The notes beneath the pieces were generated by a model. The model saw only the letters and a program-made list of their open reading frames with translations. It searched no databases and was not told the DNA's origin. DNA of 64,000 bases, taken from assembly GCA_013115145.1 (NCBI GenBank), contig JAAPAO010000108.1:1-64000 (forward strand), written 5' to 3'. Made by a program: the position numbers and the translations under genes. This DNA is from Perkinsus chesapeaki (taxonomy: Eukaryota; Perkinsozoa; Perkinsida; Perkinsidae). This document shows positions 10,888 through 22,000 of the stretch, piece after piece; the stretch's first letter is position 1, and each line of letters begins with the position of its first letter.

Positions 10888-11688
10888 TGTCCAGTGGACA
10901 TTGATGTTCAGACGGGTATCGTCAACTCAATTACGCCGTGAAGTTCAGTGGAACGAGTATTGGGAGCAATCTGAGGAGAATATACTCCGAAATGCAAATT
11001 GCACTGTAATATAAACCCTGTATACTGAATACAGAAGACGATAGTCCGAGCGTAAAAGTTCATGGTGTCTAGCTGTAAATTAAACGGTATAAGTTTAAAT
11101 ACAATGTCGTAAACTAAACTTCTATTTACAAGTAAGAAGGATGTACACAAAACACACACCAACTCGCGAAATTGAATATATCGAGCTATATGATTTCCAC
11201 AAAAATATATGTTATACTGAGCTCACCCGGTAACAAATTTGACCTTCATCTCGAAATTATACAGTTTGGGACATGAGAGAAGAAAATATTGTTATGCAAC
11301 GCTTCTATACACAGCGTCGCGCAAAAATAATAACCGGGACCTCTCTAGACCTATTCGGGCTTCAACAGGCATTTTAGGGTTTTAAAGGATGTTTCGGGCC
11401 AATAAAGGATTTTTCGGGCGCGCGCCGGTACCAGCGAATCCGCACCCAACTGCATCTGGGTTAGCCATAGTGGGTTCCCATATGGCCTCGGGTTTCATGG
11501 TACTCTTGCATCCTTCTTATTCAATGTTATTTACATGTTGTAAATTACATTTTAATGACCGACGGTATCACCACTATTTTTTGGGCGAGCGAGGTCGTTC
11601 CTGCGCTTTTCCATAATTGAAGAGCGCATGATTACTATCCAGTAAACATGGCCGCTAAATCTCCCATCAGGTCTCATTTTTAAAGATC
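10888..11688. other. Intergenic with one perfect 11+1+11 palindrome
   Basis: No gene is assigned. A perfect inverted repeat with 11-nt arms and a one-base centre spans 10883-10905 at the left edge. Minus-strand frames near 11.1 kb lack an ATG and a clear splice partner. Confidence 0.45.
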
Positions 11689-12947
11689 ATGCCTCTACGT
11701 TATATTATTAACATTGTGTTGGTGTTGTACTGTGTAGAAGGTTATCAGTTAGAAGCAGTTGATGGGCGAGAGGGCTGGCTTCAAGACCATAACTACTATA
11801 GATGCCTACATCACGCACCTCCATTAAGTTGGGATAATAAACTAGCTGCACTGTAACATTATCACTCAATCTTCAATCCCTACGATTAGTTAAATACCTC
11901 AACGTTCCCTCAGTCGGACTTTTGGGAATCTTTTCGTCCTGCTAACCGTTTGCTAGAGCAACCCTGAAACTGCTCTACACCTTTTTAACATATATTTCGA
12001 CAAAACTAACTTCAATTTCGTCCACCTGTCCAACTTGAAATTACTATTCGCCAAATAAATCTTTAAAATGTGTAGATCAGCACTGTATGCGTAAAGACGA
12101 TAATGTAATCAATTGAGCGTTTCAGCACACTACGTGGTTCCATTCGCTCTATTTCTCGACTTCGTTTACTATATTTGTTCAGATCCAAGGACTATGCCAA
12201 CGAGCTGGCAAGGAAGAAAGCTTTGGTCCATTCCCCCAGCTACGATATGAAACCTCCCCATGGGGAGAACCTTGCCTTCGGTTACGGTCGAGCTCCGGAC
12301 TACTGCAGCAAGCGAAGCGGCTCTTACAACCAACATTGTTCGGTTATCAGTTGGTACCGAGAATACGATGAGTTTTGGATGTGCCGTAATGGTGCTGAAG
12401 GCTGGAAGCAAGGCGGAGAGCCACTGGACGGCCTCGGACACTTCACCGCTATGGTGTGGAAGGGTATCAACATTATGGGCTGCGCTGCTAGTGATGACGA
12501 GAAGTACTTTGTATGTAAATACGGCCACACTGGCTGTCAAACGGACAAGTTCCAATGTGCCGAGTACTTTGATTATCGGGCGCCTCTAGGGCTGCCGAAC
12601 GTCAACGTCGGTGATTGTCGTGGGACAGCTTGCCTGCAGTGCCGAGATGACACGACTTCGAGGCGGGAATACTGCGAGTCTCAAGGAGGGGTAGGTGCTC
12701 AATTCATGGCCCAGTTGCCAACATATCTCATCGTCAGACTGCCTCGTCATTCCAAAGTGCAGCATCATTGTCACCGGGTGCAGCGAGAGAAGTGGCCGCA
12801 TTGGCCGAGCAGGAGATGGGGAGCACTGCTATCATGCGAATAAGACAGGCTGCAACGGCTTTCGAAAGGAACCCTAACTCCGTGGTCCGACGGTTTGGGA
12901 AGTTCTTGAGAGCCGTCCATCATGACCTACAAGGCGTTATGAGATAG
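11689..12947 (+). CDS. Secreted CAP-domain protein
   Basis: The start at 11689 encodes a signal peptide (MPLRYIINIVLVLYCVEG) followed by GWLQDHNYYRCLH. The first intron is long (about 330 nt, GTAACA...TTCAG) and keeps phase 2, as in the other paralogues. The second exon carries the complete CAP core: HGENLAFGYG, WYREYDEFW and GHFTAMVWKGINIMGCA, with CKYGH and a Cys-rich end (CLQCRDDT). A 47-nt phase-0 intron (from about 12691) leads to a last helical exon ending at 12947 with no hydrophobic tail, so it is probably soluble. This copy keeps all the classical CAP motif residues, including the two glutamates and both histidines. Confidence 0.88.
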
Positions 12948-13238
12948 TGCAGTTCCTTATATACCGGAAGGCCACAGTGGAATGCATCTTTGTAGGCTGC
13001 TGTTGCTGCTAGGAGGTGTTACTGTTGGCGACTGAGTTCATTTTAGATATATACCCGAGCAGTATCCGAAGGTTAATAGATTCGGTATTTAGCAATGTTT
13101 GCATGATCTACTGTTATGTCCGTGCGTGTTGCTATCATGTGGCAATAATAATAGCAGTCCTCCAATTAACAGACAACTGCCCGCTTGTGTTGCTACCACC
13201 CTCGAATGGTCAGTCTTTATGGTCAAGCCCCTTTTTTA

Positions 13239-14175
13239 ATGAGACACCATTTGCTTATTGTGGTATATTATATGCCCGTAGCTGTAGGACTGTGGTCGAA
13301 GACGGGAGAAGAAGGATGGTTAGAAGATCACAACTACTATCGATGCCTACATCAAGCGGAACCGGTCAAGTGGAGCTCTGAGCTGGCCAGGAAGTAGATG
13401 ACTACAGCTGCTCGTATCTATTATCTCTCTCAGGGCGAAACGGCATGCAGATTCTCTGAATGTTAAGTACCAAAGAGAACAATCGCTGTCCGGGGTGGAG
13501 CACTCGAATAGTTTCTTAACGGCACCCCCGAGCGGCGAGTCCATCGCATTCGGCCAAGGCAGGCCTCCTGCTGGCTGCGGCACAGCGAGCACTCAATACG
13601 ACCAGCATTGCGCGGTCTCGGCCTGGTGGGCAGAATACGAGGAGTACTTTCGAGGGCTCACCGATTGGACGCCTAGAACGAGCTACTTGAAAATTGGCCA
13701 CTTCGCTGCCCTGGTGTGGAAGGGAGTCGACCAGGTCGGATGTGCTCAATCTGGGTCCTTTTATGTTTGCGAGTACGGTAGCGCTCGGTGTCCTAGAAAA
13801 GCAGCTGACTGTATGGATCCTCCTTTGCCGGGGTATAACGTGGGGAAGTGCAAGAGCAAACTAGGGATGTGCATTAGCGACGCAGATATGTCAAAAAAAG
13901 AAGCATGCGCTGCAGCCGCAGTAGGCGACTTGGTTGCTATGGATAAGTTACGTTATTGTTTCCTTAGGCTGCAGAAGGCGGCAGTCGGACGTACGCGGTA
14001 TCCCATGGGGAGCAGAACCGTCGACTGGGTAGTGGTGAGTTGATCGTGGTCTCTGTGAAGAGCGGCAGTAGCAGGGTAAGGTTGTCAACTTACTAAGCAA
14101 CGTGCCTGTCAGGTGTCTATACCGCTCCTTACTCTAGCGGGGATGGTGTTATGGCTTTCACTCTTCTTTTGTTAG
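13239..14175 (+). CDS. Secreted CAP-domain protein with GPI-like tail
   Basis: Signal peptide from 13239 (MRHHLLIVVYYMPVAVG), then GWLEDHNYYRCLH. A 40-nt phase-2 intron precedes the main exon with SGESIAFG, WWAEYEEYF and GHFAALVWKGVDQVGCA. A 47-nt phase-0 intron and a 37-nt intron follow, and the last exon (about 14116-14175) encodes only VSIPLLTLAGMVLWLSLFFC, a GPI-signal or membrane-anchor-like tail. This paralogue is therefore probably surface-anchored, unlike the one at 11689. The last exon overlaps, in another frame, the start of the small ORF at 14151. Without the 37-nt intron the frame stays open only a few codons. Confidence 0.82.
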
Positions 14176-14354
14176 CATGCATTCAATCGCATGCAGTAAC
14201 CTTTTGGTGTGATACTAACTTCTTGTGTTATCAAGTCGACACTCAACACAACTTAGAACTAGCCAACGGCCAACAAGCCTTTAACAACGAATGTTTGTCG
14301 CACGAACTAATGAGCACGAAGCTTCCGGTTGCTGAATGCTCCATCCACCAATGA
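14151..14354 (+). CDS. Possible small secreted protein overlapping the CAP gene tail
   Basis: A 67-codon single-exon frame starts with a convincing signal peptide (MAFTLLLLACIQSHA) and has four cysteines in the mature part. Its first 25 nt overlap, out of frame, the predicted tail exon of the 13239-14175 gene. Either it is a separate small secreted protein or the open frame is an accident of the hydrophobic tail exon. No homologue is recognised. Confidence 0.35.
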   Translation: MAFTLLLLACIQSHAVTFWCDTNFLCYQVDTQHNLELANGQQAFNNECLSHELMSTKLPVAECSIHQ

Positions 14355-14548
14355 GGATATTCCCATAGTCAACTTGGACATGCCTTGATCAGCTATGCAT
14401 AGCGCATGGGTGAAGGTCCGCCAAGCAGTGGCTTGGGGATCCTCGTTTAGTTCACTGCAGGTCTTACTTGTCTCTCCTCTTTTAGCCGCGTTCTTCTCTT
14501 CATCGGAAAGTCTGAGAAATGACGCCAGATCCTAGGGCTGTATCCACA

Positions 14549-14743
14549 TCAATCGTACGGCTTCCATCGATTGCCACTATTGCAAGTGTATTCGGTGGGT
14601 ACTAAAACCCCGTTTGTTAGCTCGAAGCGTAGCCCACGACCGTTGGACATGAGCGTGCATTGCTGGTCAGCGCTACCGCAACCGTGTAAAGTAGAGATTA
14701 GCAGTAATGAGATTGCAAGAATGATAACGTGGAAATGATGCAT
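14549..14743 (-). CDS. Possible small secreted protein
   Basis: A 64-codon frame begins with a strong signal peptide (MHHFHVIILAISLLLISTLHG) followed by cysteines in GCGSADQQC and EYTCNSG. There is no recognisable domain. It may be a single-exon gene or the first exon of a longer one. A short perfect palindrome (GCTATGCATAGC, near 14391) lies in the 14.36-14.55 kb spacer. Confidence 0.4.
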   Translation of the reverse strand: MHHFHVIILAISLLLISTLHGCGSADQQCTLMSNGRGLRFELTNGVLVPTEYTCNSGNRWKPYD

Positions 14744-15154
14744 TAAAGAGGCTTTGGATAAAAACTAACGACGGTTTATGCCACATAACTTTTCAAGTTA
14801 GAAAAGCTTCAAGACCAGTCATTGGCGACAACTGAGCGGCTGATGATTTTCCGAGCGGTATTCGCATTCCGAGAATCGGTGAAGTGTATCTTCTTCATTC
14901 CTCAGTCGCTAGCAGCGACTCCCTCCCCAAGGCACAAGTTTGATTGCCAGCGATCAGGTTTTTGGGCGAGCGAGATAGATCCTACGTCGGCGGAGCGAAG
15001 CGATGCATCTTGTGCACTTTCGAGCAAGACTTTGCCTCTTTGACTGACATGCCCGCCGGAGGTTCCATGTTTTGGCATCTGAAAATTAACTGTATAACTC
15101 ATCAATGAAGAGCCGACATCAAGATGCTGCTGTCAGTTGCTTTTCTCGTTCAAA

Positions 15155-15751
15155 ATGATTAAGTTCATTTTGATGGTGAATAAACAAGGCCAAACACGCC
15201 TTGCCAAGTATGCGGATTTCCTTACGATTAAGTAATGGTGGGAGCGGCTATGCGGGGGATGTTCACTGATAGCTGAACGTCATACTTTTTTACGGTGATA
15301 TTGTTTAGGGAGCGACAGGCAATAGAGAACGAGCTCATCCGAAAATGCCTATCAAGAAGCGAGAGCCAATGTAGTTTCCTAGAGTACCGAAACTACAAAG
15401 TAGTCCATTTCTAGGGAGCATCTTGGACAGCATTGTTTACGTTAATAGGTTATCTATCGCCGATACGCATCACTTTACTTCATTATGGGAGTTGATGGCT
15501 CAGATGAAGATAATGAGCTTGCTTATTTAGAGTTCATACACACCTTGGTGGAGACACTTGATAAGTAATACTATTATCTACTATCACTTTTGCAGATAAT
15601 AATTGTCAGATACTTCGAGAACGTGTGTGAACTTGACATTATGTTTAATTTGGAGAAGGCGCACTTCATATTGGATGAGATGCTCGCCAATGGTTGCATT
15701 GAGGAGACTAATAAGGCTAATGTATTATTCGGGTTTAGGTGGCATAGGTAG
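15155..15751 (+). CDS. AP1S: AP-1 clathrin adaptor sigma subunit
   Basis: Sigma1 is the small subunit of the AP-1 adaptor, which recruits clathrin and cargo at the trans-Golgi network and endosomes. The start at 15155 gives [19 protein letters not shown], the classical longin-fold start. Further exons give [44 protein letters not shown] and [20 protein letters not shown], followed by the IEETNK block. The dispersed introns are short, one of 45 nt before YFENVCELD. The match to AP-1 rather than AP-2 sigma rests on the [12 protein letters not shown] and EKAHFILDE pattern. The C-terminus is about 140 residues against the usual 155-160, so a last splice may have been missed. It converges with the TOG-domain gene. 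Confidence 0.93.
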
Positions 15752-16041
15752 TAGTTTCCTTTAGATTCTAGCTCCGTTGTATCTTCTCGATAAGCACGGT
15801 GATGGCTCAAGCTAATAGTGTTACTATTCCGTATTGTTTCTATTTTCCATCTTTCCCTTTGAGTTCTATAGTTTGTTTTTATTTACTCTTAAAACGCTAC
15901 AAAGACATACAAGGAAATAGGCATTGCTTGCACGTGGTGCTGCTGCTGTTGTTATTGATAGAAGTTTCACTTAATTTATCATCCGGCAACTGGCCGATCC
16001 GCCCCGCCATTGGCGTCGCCTGAACCACTTAATAAAGGAGG

Positions 16042-19000
16042 CTACCAAACGCTTGCCAAGCTACTGGTCCTTCGGCCCTGTTCCTCAGCGTCCCGCATTA
16101 GATTCTTCCATCCTTGCCGCTCGTCAGAATCGTTCACATACACCCCCATATATTCTCCTGTACAGTGATATGCATACAAGGCTGGAATGAGCTACACTTA
16201 CCAACTTCAGCGAAGCCTACTATTTGGCACACTGTTTGGACTATCCGTTTAATGCTATCATCGGATTTGATAGCACTGCTGCTTTGAGCAAGGGCGCCGT
16301 CAGGTGATATGTCACCCATGGATCCGCTTTCAACCAGTTCGCCTACGATTAAACATGAGCGGAGCGATGCAAATGAAGTACGGGAAGTGTGGCGGGACTC
16401 TACAAATAGCCGGTGGATGTGGTCTTGGACGACTTGGAGTAATCGGAATGTTCTAACCTCGCAATCTGATAAGAAACAATAGCAGAGGAGCGGTGCCACC
16501 AGTGTTGGAAGGTGATACCTTTACGATGTTGAGGAACGAGATAGTTCTTCAAATTACGATTAAGTTTATCTATGCATCGAGTGATAAGGACGCGGAGCTG
16601 GTCCTTGCGCTCATCCTCTCGGGAGAGCTCTAGTAGTGCCTGGAAGCATCCGAGTTCGATCCCCGGCAGGGGTATTTAATTCCTTCACCTTGTAGACTAT
16701 GGTGGTCTCAGCATTACTCATTGCTGTCACTACTGCCATATTGGCCCTTTGCCAGTCTGCGTAATGTTTATGGCGAAACTCTCGATCAGAGAGGGACTAA
16801 GTGAGCTCATTAGAATAGGGTGGAAATGGCGTCCTACCACAAGTAGGGCTCTTAAGAAGTTCTTAATACTAGTGGACCTGAAAGATACCACAGTAGACCA
16901 CAGCACAGACGGGAGAGCATACCTGCACTCATCGAGGGCTGTTGCCGATGTCGCGAGGAAGTTAGCAAGATCCAGCACTCGCTCTGGAATAAGATATTCA
17001 AACTAGTGACAGCTCCTCCTCACCTGAGCTCTCCACATCGGCACCGTGTCTCGCTATCAATGTGAGTTCAACAGCGCAGGCGGCTGCATTGAGGAAGGCA
17101 TCGCAGTGGCTTAACATTTTCTGAAAGACGGCCAGATGGGCAACACACCATGAATGAAGCTCACCCTGGGATCTGATTCCCCCGCTTCTTTAGTCTTCTT
17201 GCTGAGTTCACCAATCTCAACACCGTCACCGTCACCTTGCAGAAATACCATGGAGGGATGTGCCTATGGGCCGGCTCACCTCCCCGAAGCAGAGCCTCGC
17301 AAGCGGCAGCTAGCTCATCAGCTGGTGTTGTCGAACGAATGGACCAATCGCTTTCTGTTGAGAGCATACATGGCGGAATCAGAGTGAGCGAAGGCCGACC
17401 TCCGGATACCCTTCCTGGGCACGCCGGATCGATGGGCATCCCTGGAATCCTGAAGTTGGAGCTCTCCACCAGGGAAGGAGCATCCATTGAAGAGGAGGCC
17501 ATCGAATGTTGCTAAAGGAGAGCTGCTTCATACAGCGGCATCCATTCTCACCTCGATGAGATGCACTGAGGTATGCGAGCATTGCTCCGAGGAGTAGCCC
17601 TGCTCCTTGCCGGGCGAGCTCACCCGCGGCTGGCCGGCATCAGATAGGGCTGCCAGAGGCGTCTGAGCATGCTTTCTGAACCCCTCTTTGTAGTTCAATG
17701 CTGACCTCTCGCAAAGTGGGTGGCGGTAGTCCCTTGTTTCTTGCCATCATTGCCGCTTGCTGAGGTTGCTGTTTTTGCATCTTGCTGTGTGGCGGAGATA
17801 CTATAGTCGAAGTGACGGCCCTCGATGGTGCCTCCGCGCTGCTAGGCAGAGCCGGAAGGGCCGGTGCAGCCGAGTGCATAGGAGCTGACAAAAGCCTCAA
17901 ACCAGACCCGGGACTGATGCAGCCAGCCCACCTCCAACTCTAGTGAGAGCGCGTCTATGTCCAGCGACGGGTCTTGCTATGCCAGAAGGGCCGACACGCC
18001 TTCCTGGTGGGGGTGCATGGATCCTTGATGATGTGCTGTTACTAGCATTATCATCATTAATTGAACCTATATCAGCACATACCGTAGCACTCGCCAATCA
18101 AAGGCTTACAGTCTCCTCCCTTTTCAAGAAGCCACTTGTCGAACTTGCTGTTCAGCGCGTTCCTGTGGTCCTGCTTCAATGGGAACCCTGCCATTTGGTA
18201 TTAACATATACGGTACCAGCCTCCTGAGGAAGCCTTCATCATCACCGTGCCTCACCTGGCTCCATAAGTATCTCTCTAAGCCTTGGGATGGTCTCCTCAG
18301 TACCAGTGCTCCGTACCTATTCCTTAGTCAATCCCCCCACCGCGGCTAAGCTGGCCTACAAAGTGCCCTATAGCAGCCTGCGCGAACTCTCTCACGGCAG
18401 CGTCCTTATCATTATATAGGGACATCAGCACTCTACCGACATCCTTCACTCCTCGACCTGTTGTCACCGTGCCTGAGAGCTATGCCCTACGCCGCCGGTC
18501 TAATGTAGGGGGGCGTCACCTTGGTGCTGGGCGAGGATACCAATCAGGAGCTCCAGACAGTCGGCCACGGACTTCTTATTTTTACTAGTTTGAATGCAGC
18601 TGATGAGCATCGGTACCATCGCCTTCGGTGAGACCAGAGCCTCAGAGTTTATGAAGTGTGTGGTGACCAAAGCCTTTATGTGAGATCGGAAAGCTGCCAT
18701 TTTATGGCCCATACGGTCCAGCAGTGAGGGGATCAGTACATGGCATTCTCGCTCGGTAAAGGGTCTGACGAGGACATGGCTCGGTGGCTCAGTTGGGATG
18801 GGCTTGCCTGGATAGAGTTGGCAGCATGGCATCGAAGAGATCGAGCATTGACTTCCACACCTGAGGGTTGTCCTTACAAGTTGACAGCAGCCAAGTGCAC
18901 CATTTGGTTAGCAAGTCGAAGACCTGTGAGAGGCGGACTGCAGCTAACGAGATCCAACAGTGTCCCCACCTCGTCGAGAAGTGACTTCTCCGCTTCATCA

Positions 19001-22000
19001 ACGGTGCGGTAGTGATCGGCCCAGAAGTCTATGGCGATGACGAACTCGGCAAAGGCTCCACGAGGAGCAAACATCTTTTCTGTACGGAGTAGCATGTGAA
19101 CTTCACCGTTGTGCTCTGAGCTTACGCAGTAGTAAGGCGCTGCAAGCGTCATGGGTATTGACGCTCTGGTTCCACTGGTTATGCATTGCAGACACCAACG
19201 CCTCTGGGATGTCCTCAACCGGCCTGGGGAGGAAATGATATTGGCAAGTGTTAGTTAATATTATTAAAGGACTCGATGGTAAATTATATAAATGTTATCA
19301 AGTTATATATGTATTATCAGCATAATACTTTGTATGTAATTAATCTTTACAATCATTTATTTTCATGATCTTAATAAATATAAGATCTTATTATATATAT
19401 AAGAATATAATATCAATTATATTATAGACCATTTTATAGCCGGCCGGCATCTTACCACATGGAATGTTTCTCATTGTGTTGCCTTCTCAATCGAGACCCC
19501 GCTGCTGGCACGAGTTCAACACCTATATGGAGGCTTCGGTGCCTCGTTACTGCACTTAGCCCATCACCTAGAGCTGCACCGGCATCAATGGTGCTGCTTG
19601 AGGATGTTAGCGTGGCTTGTCTAAGCAGGCCGCCGCCACCGCCGGTCCTGCCAGAGTCAGCTACTGTGAAGAGCAGCCTCAGCCACTCACCTTGGTCCAG
19701 CAACACCAGCTTGACCTTGAGCACCGGGCCTGCTGGTAACATCGGGATCATACAAGGAGGAAGGGCTTACCTCCCTCGAGGCCGTGATGTCGCCCTTGGA
19801 ATTGCTGGTCGTCCTAGCAACCCTCGGGCACCAGTCCCCTTGCCACAGGACGAAGCTGCAGTCTGGCAAAAGCAATATAAAGCTGGTGACATTCCAGCTT
19901 ACGGGAGTAACAGATGTTGAGCCCGAAGCTGCGCTACAGGGCAGCGCGGCAGCTGGGGACTCCAACGGAGGCCGCCGAACCACCTATCGGGCCAAGTCTA
20001 GCCAACAGTGTTCATGCTTCCAGAGCTACTGGTTTGACATTCATTCGGCTACTAGTCCCAGGGGCCTTGCTCCCTCCAGGGACTCGCACTCTCCGGCTTG
20101 CTGTAGACTCCACAGAGATCTCCCGAACTCTGGAACCTTGGCCGCCGCCACTCGCTGGCGTCGATCCCGTACGTATCGTCGGCACACCTGTCAAATGCTC
20201 GCTTGGGATTACCAGTTTGGTAGGCCCCACTGGGTTTGGTATTTGCTGCAGCCAGAGGAGTGCTGGCCACTTTAAGGCACTTCATCCTCTCCTCCACAGC
20301 CTTCCGCCTGGCTGCGGTCATCGAATGCAACTTGGTGAGCAAGACTCCTTGCAGGCTGTCATCTTGTGTTAGTATCTGATGACGAAGATGCCTCCTCATA
20401 GCGAGGCCCGCCAGACACCGACTAGATCTCCCAGCACACATGCGGCCTCTCGCACAGTCTTATCTGATTCATCCAGACACGGCAAGAGCACAGTCTCGGC
20501 CATCGGGAGAAGGAGCTCAGACGACACGAAGGGCAAGGCTCGAGAGCATATACCTAGAACCTGCGGAAGGGCGAATTAGAAAATCTCCTCGGCAAGAAAA
20601 GTCGAAGGCCTTCGACCAGACGTTTGTAATTGAAGATGGTATATGTCGTAAAGTGTATTAAAGAAGTAAGATTGTTGTATATTTGGCAAGATCATGAGGA
20701 GTAGGAGGCGAATGCTTTGACCTCCCGTCGGCCTATCGGGTTCTTGTCGTTGATAACTCCAGCAAACTCCTCAACCAGACGACTGTCGAGAGATAGTGAC
20801 TGATACTTTAGTAAGGCATCGATGCAACCAGTGGCCTGAATACGGATATGAATTTCATGGCGCAGTGACTTTTCAACTCGCCTGTCTCAGAACTCCAGCA
20901 TTCTTGTCCTTCACTTTGGTCAACATCGTCGAAAAGAGCATCCTGCTGTGGGGCACTTCCCCCCTCAAGCCATTAGCCACCGCACACAAGGCACTGCCAA
21001 GCCAATGGGAAATCGGCGACCTGCGTTCCTACCTGCATGCCTCTGTTGCGACCGGGATGTTCTGGTCCAACTTAACAACCTTCATAAGGCATTGAATAAC
21101 ATTGGGAGCGGAGGAGTCACCGGAGGTCTGACAGAGGCTACTTGTGAGTAGGTAAGGACGACCAGACTGATGACCAGTTTCCTGTGCTTAGTGGCCAGTG
21201 CAGTGAGCTGGGCAATGGCAGCCCTCTTCTCTACCCATTTAGTGGCGGAGGTAACTTGCGACACCTGAGCGAGTCTTGAACTATCTCATCGGAAAATAGG
21301 CTGATCAGCTCCGAATGGAGCTTCACTCTCGAGAGATAAGCAAGACAATGACATTCTGCTAGGGCACTTGATCGGTCCCAGTGTGGCTGCAGCCCCTGGC
21401 TCACAAAGTCTTTGGGAAGCATCTTGAAAATGTCTTGGGGCTGCAACATGTCATAGGCGGCATCCTCGGTGGACTGTACGGTCGTCTTGCTGGAGTCCAT
21501 GGCTCCACTGGCATCACCTTCTATACAGGGGTATGCAGGATAAGCGGAGCTGTTGAGGCTCACCTTGAGAAGGCTTAGAGCCATGCGGGAACTTAGTTGG
21601 CTTCTCTGAAAACAGTAATGAAGCTACAAAGGGGGGCGGCCTGGCCTTACTCGGCTGACACTCTCCTAGCTTCTCACAGCGCGTCTTGAACTCCTTCATC
21701 TGGTTGTCGGGAAGACCATTACCGCAGGCATCAGCGTCTGGCAACCATTGGTAGAGCTCCACCAATAAGGAGTATCTGAAGATATGCGATACGATGATAC
21801 TCTACATCAGTTCCTTGCAGCATTTCTCCGCCGAAGTGAAATGAGTAGATAAATAATAATAATGGTAGTTTATGATTCTCTCCCCCCTACCCGGCCTCCC
21901 GGACGCCCCTATCAGTGCTGCCACAAGCCTCCACCCCAATGCTCAGGAACTCCTTAGGAGGGACCACGGCCATCTGATGATGAGGAGGAGGAGGAGCTGC

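Noticed and set aside
16630-16680. tRNA-like B box (GAGTTCGATCCCCGGC)
   Set aside because: No matching acceptor stem or D arm upstream, and the sequence falls in a 49-60-nt intron of the TOG-domain gene.
19459-20372. Several long plus-strand frames (up to 163 codons)
   Set aside because: They overlap the TOG-domain gene on the minus strand, have no domains, and reflect antisense of coding DNA.
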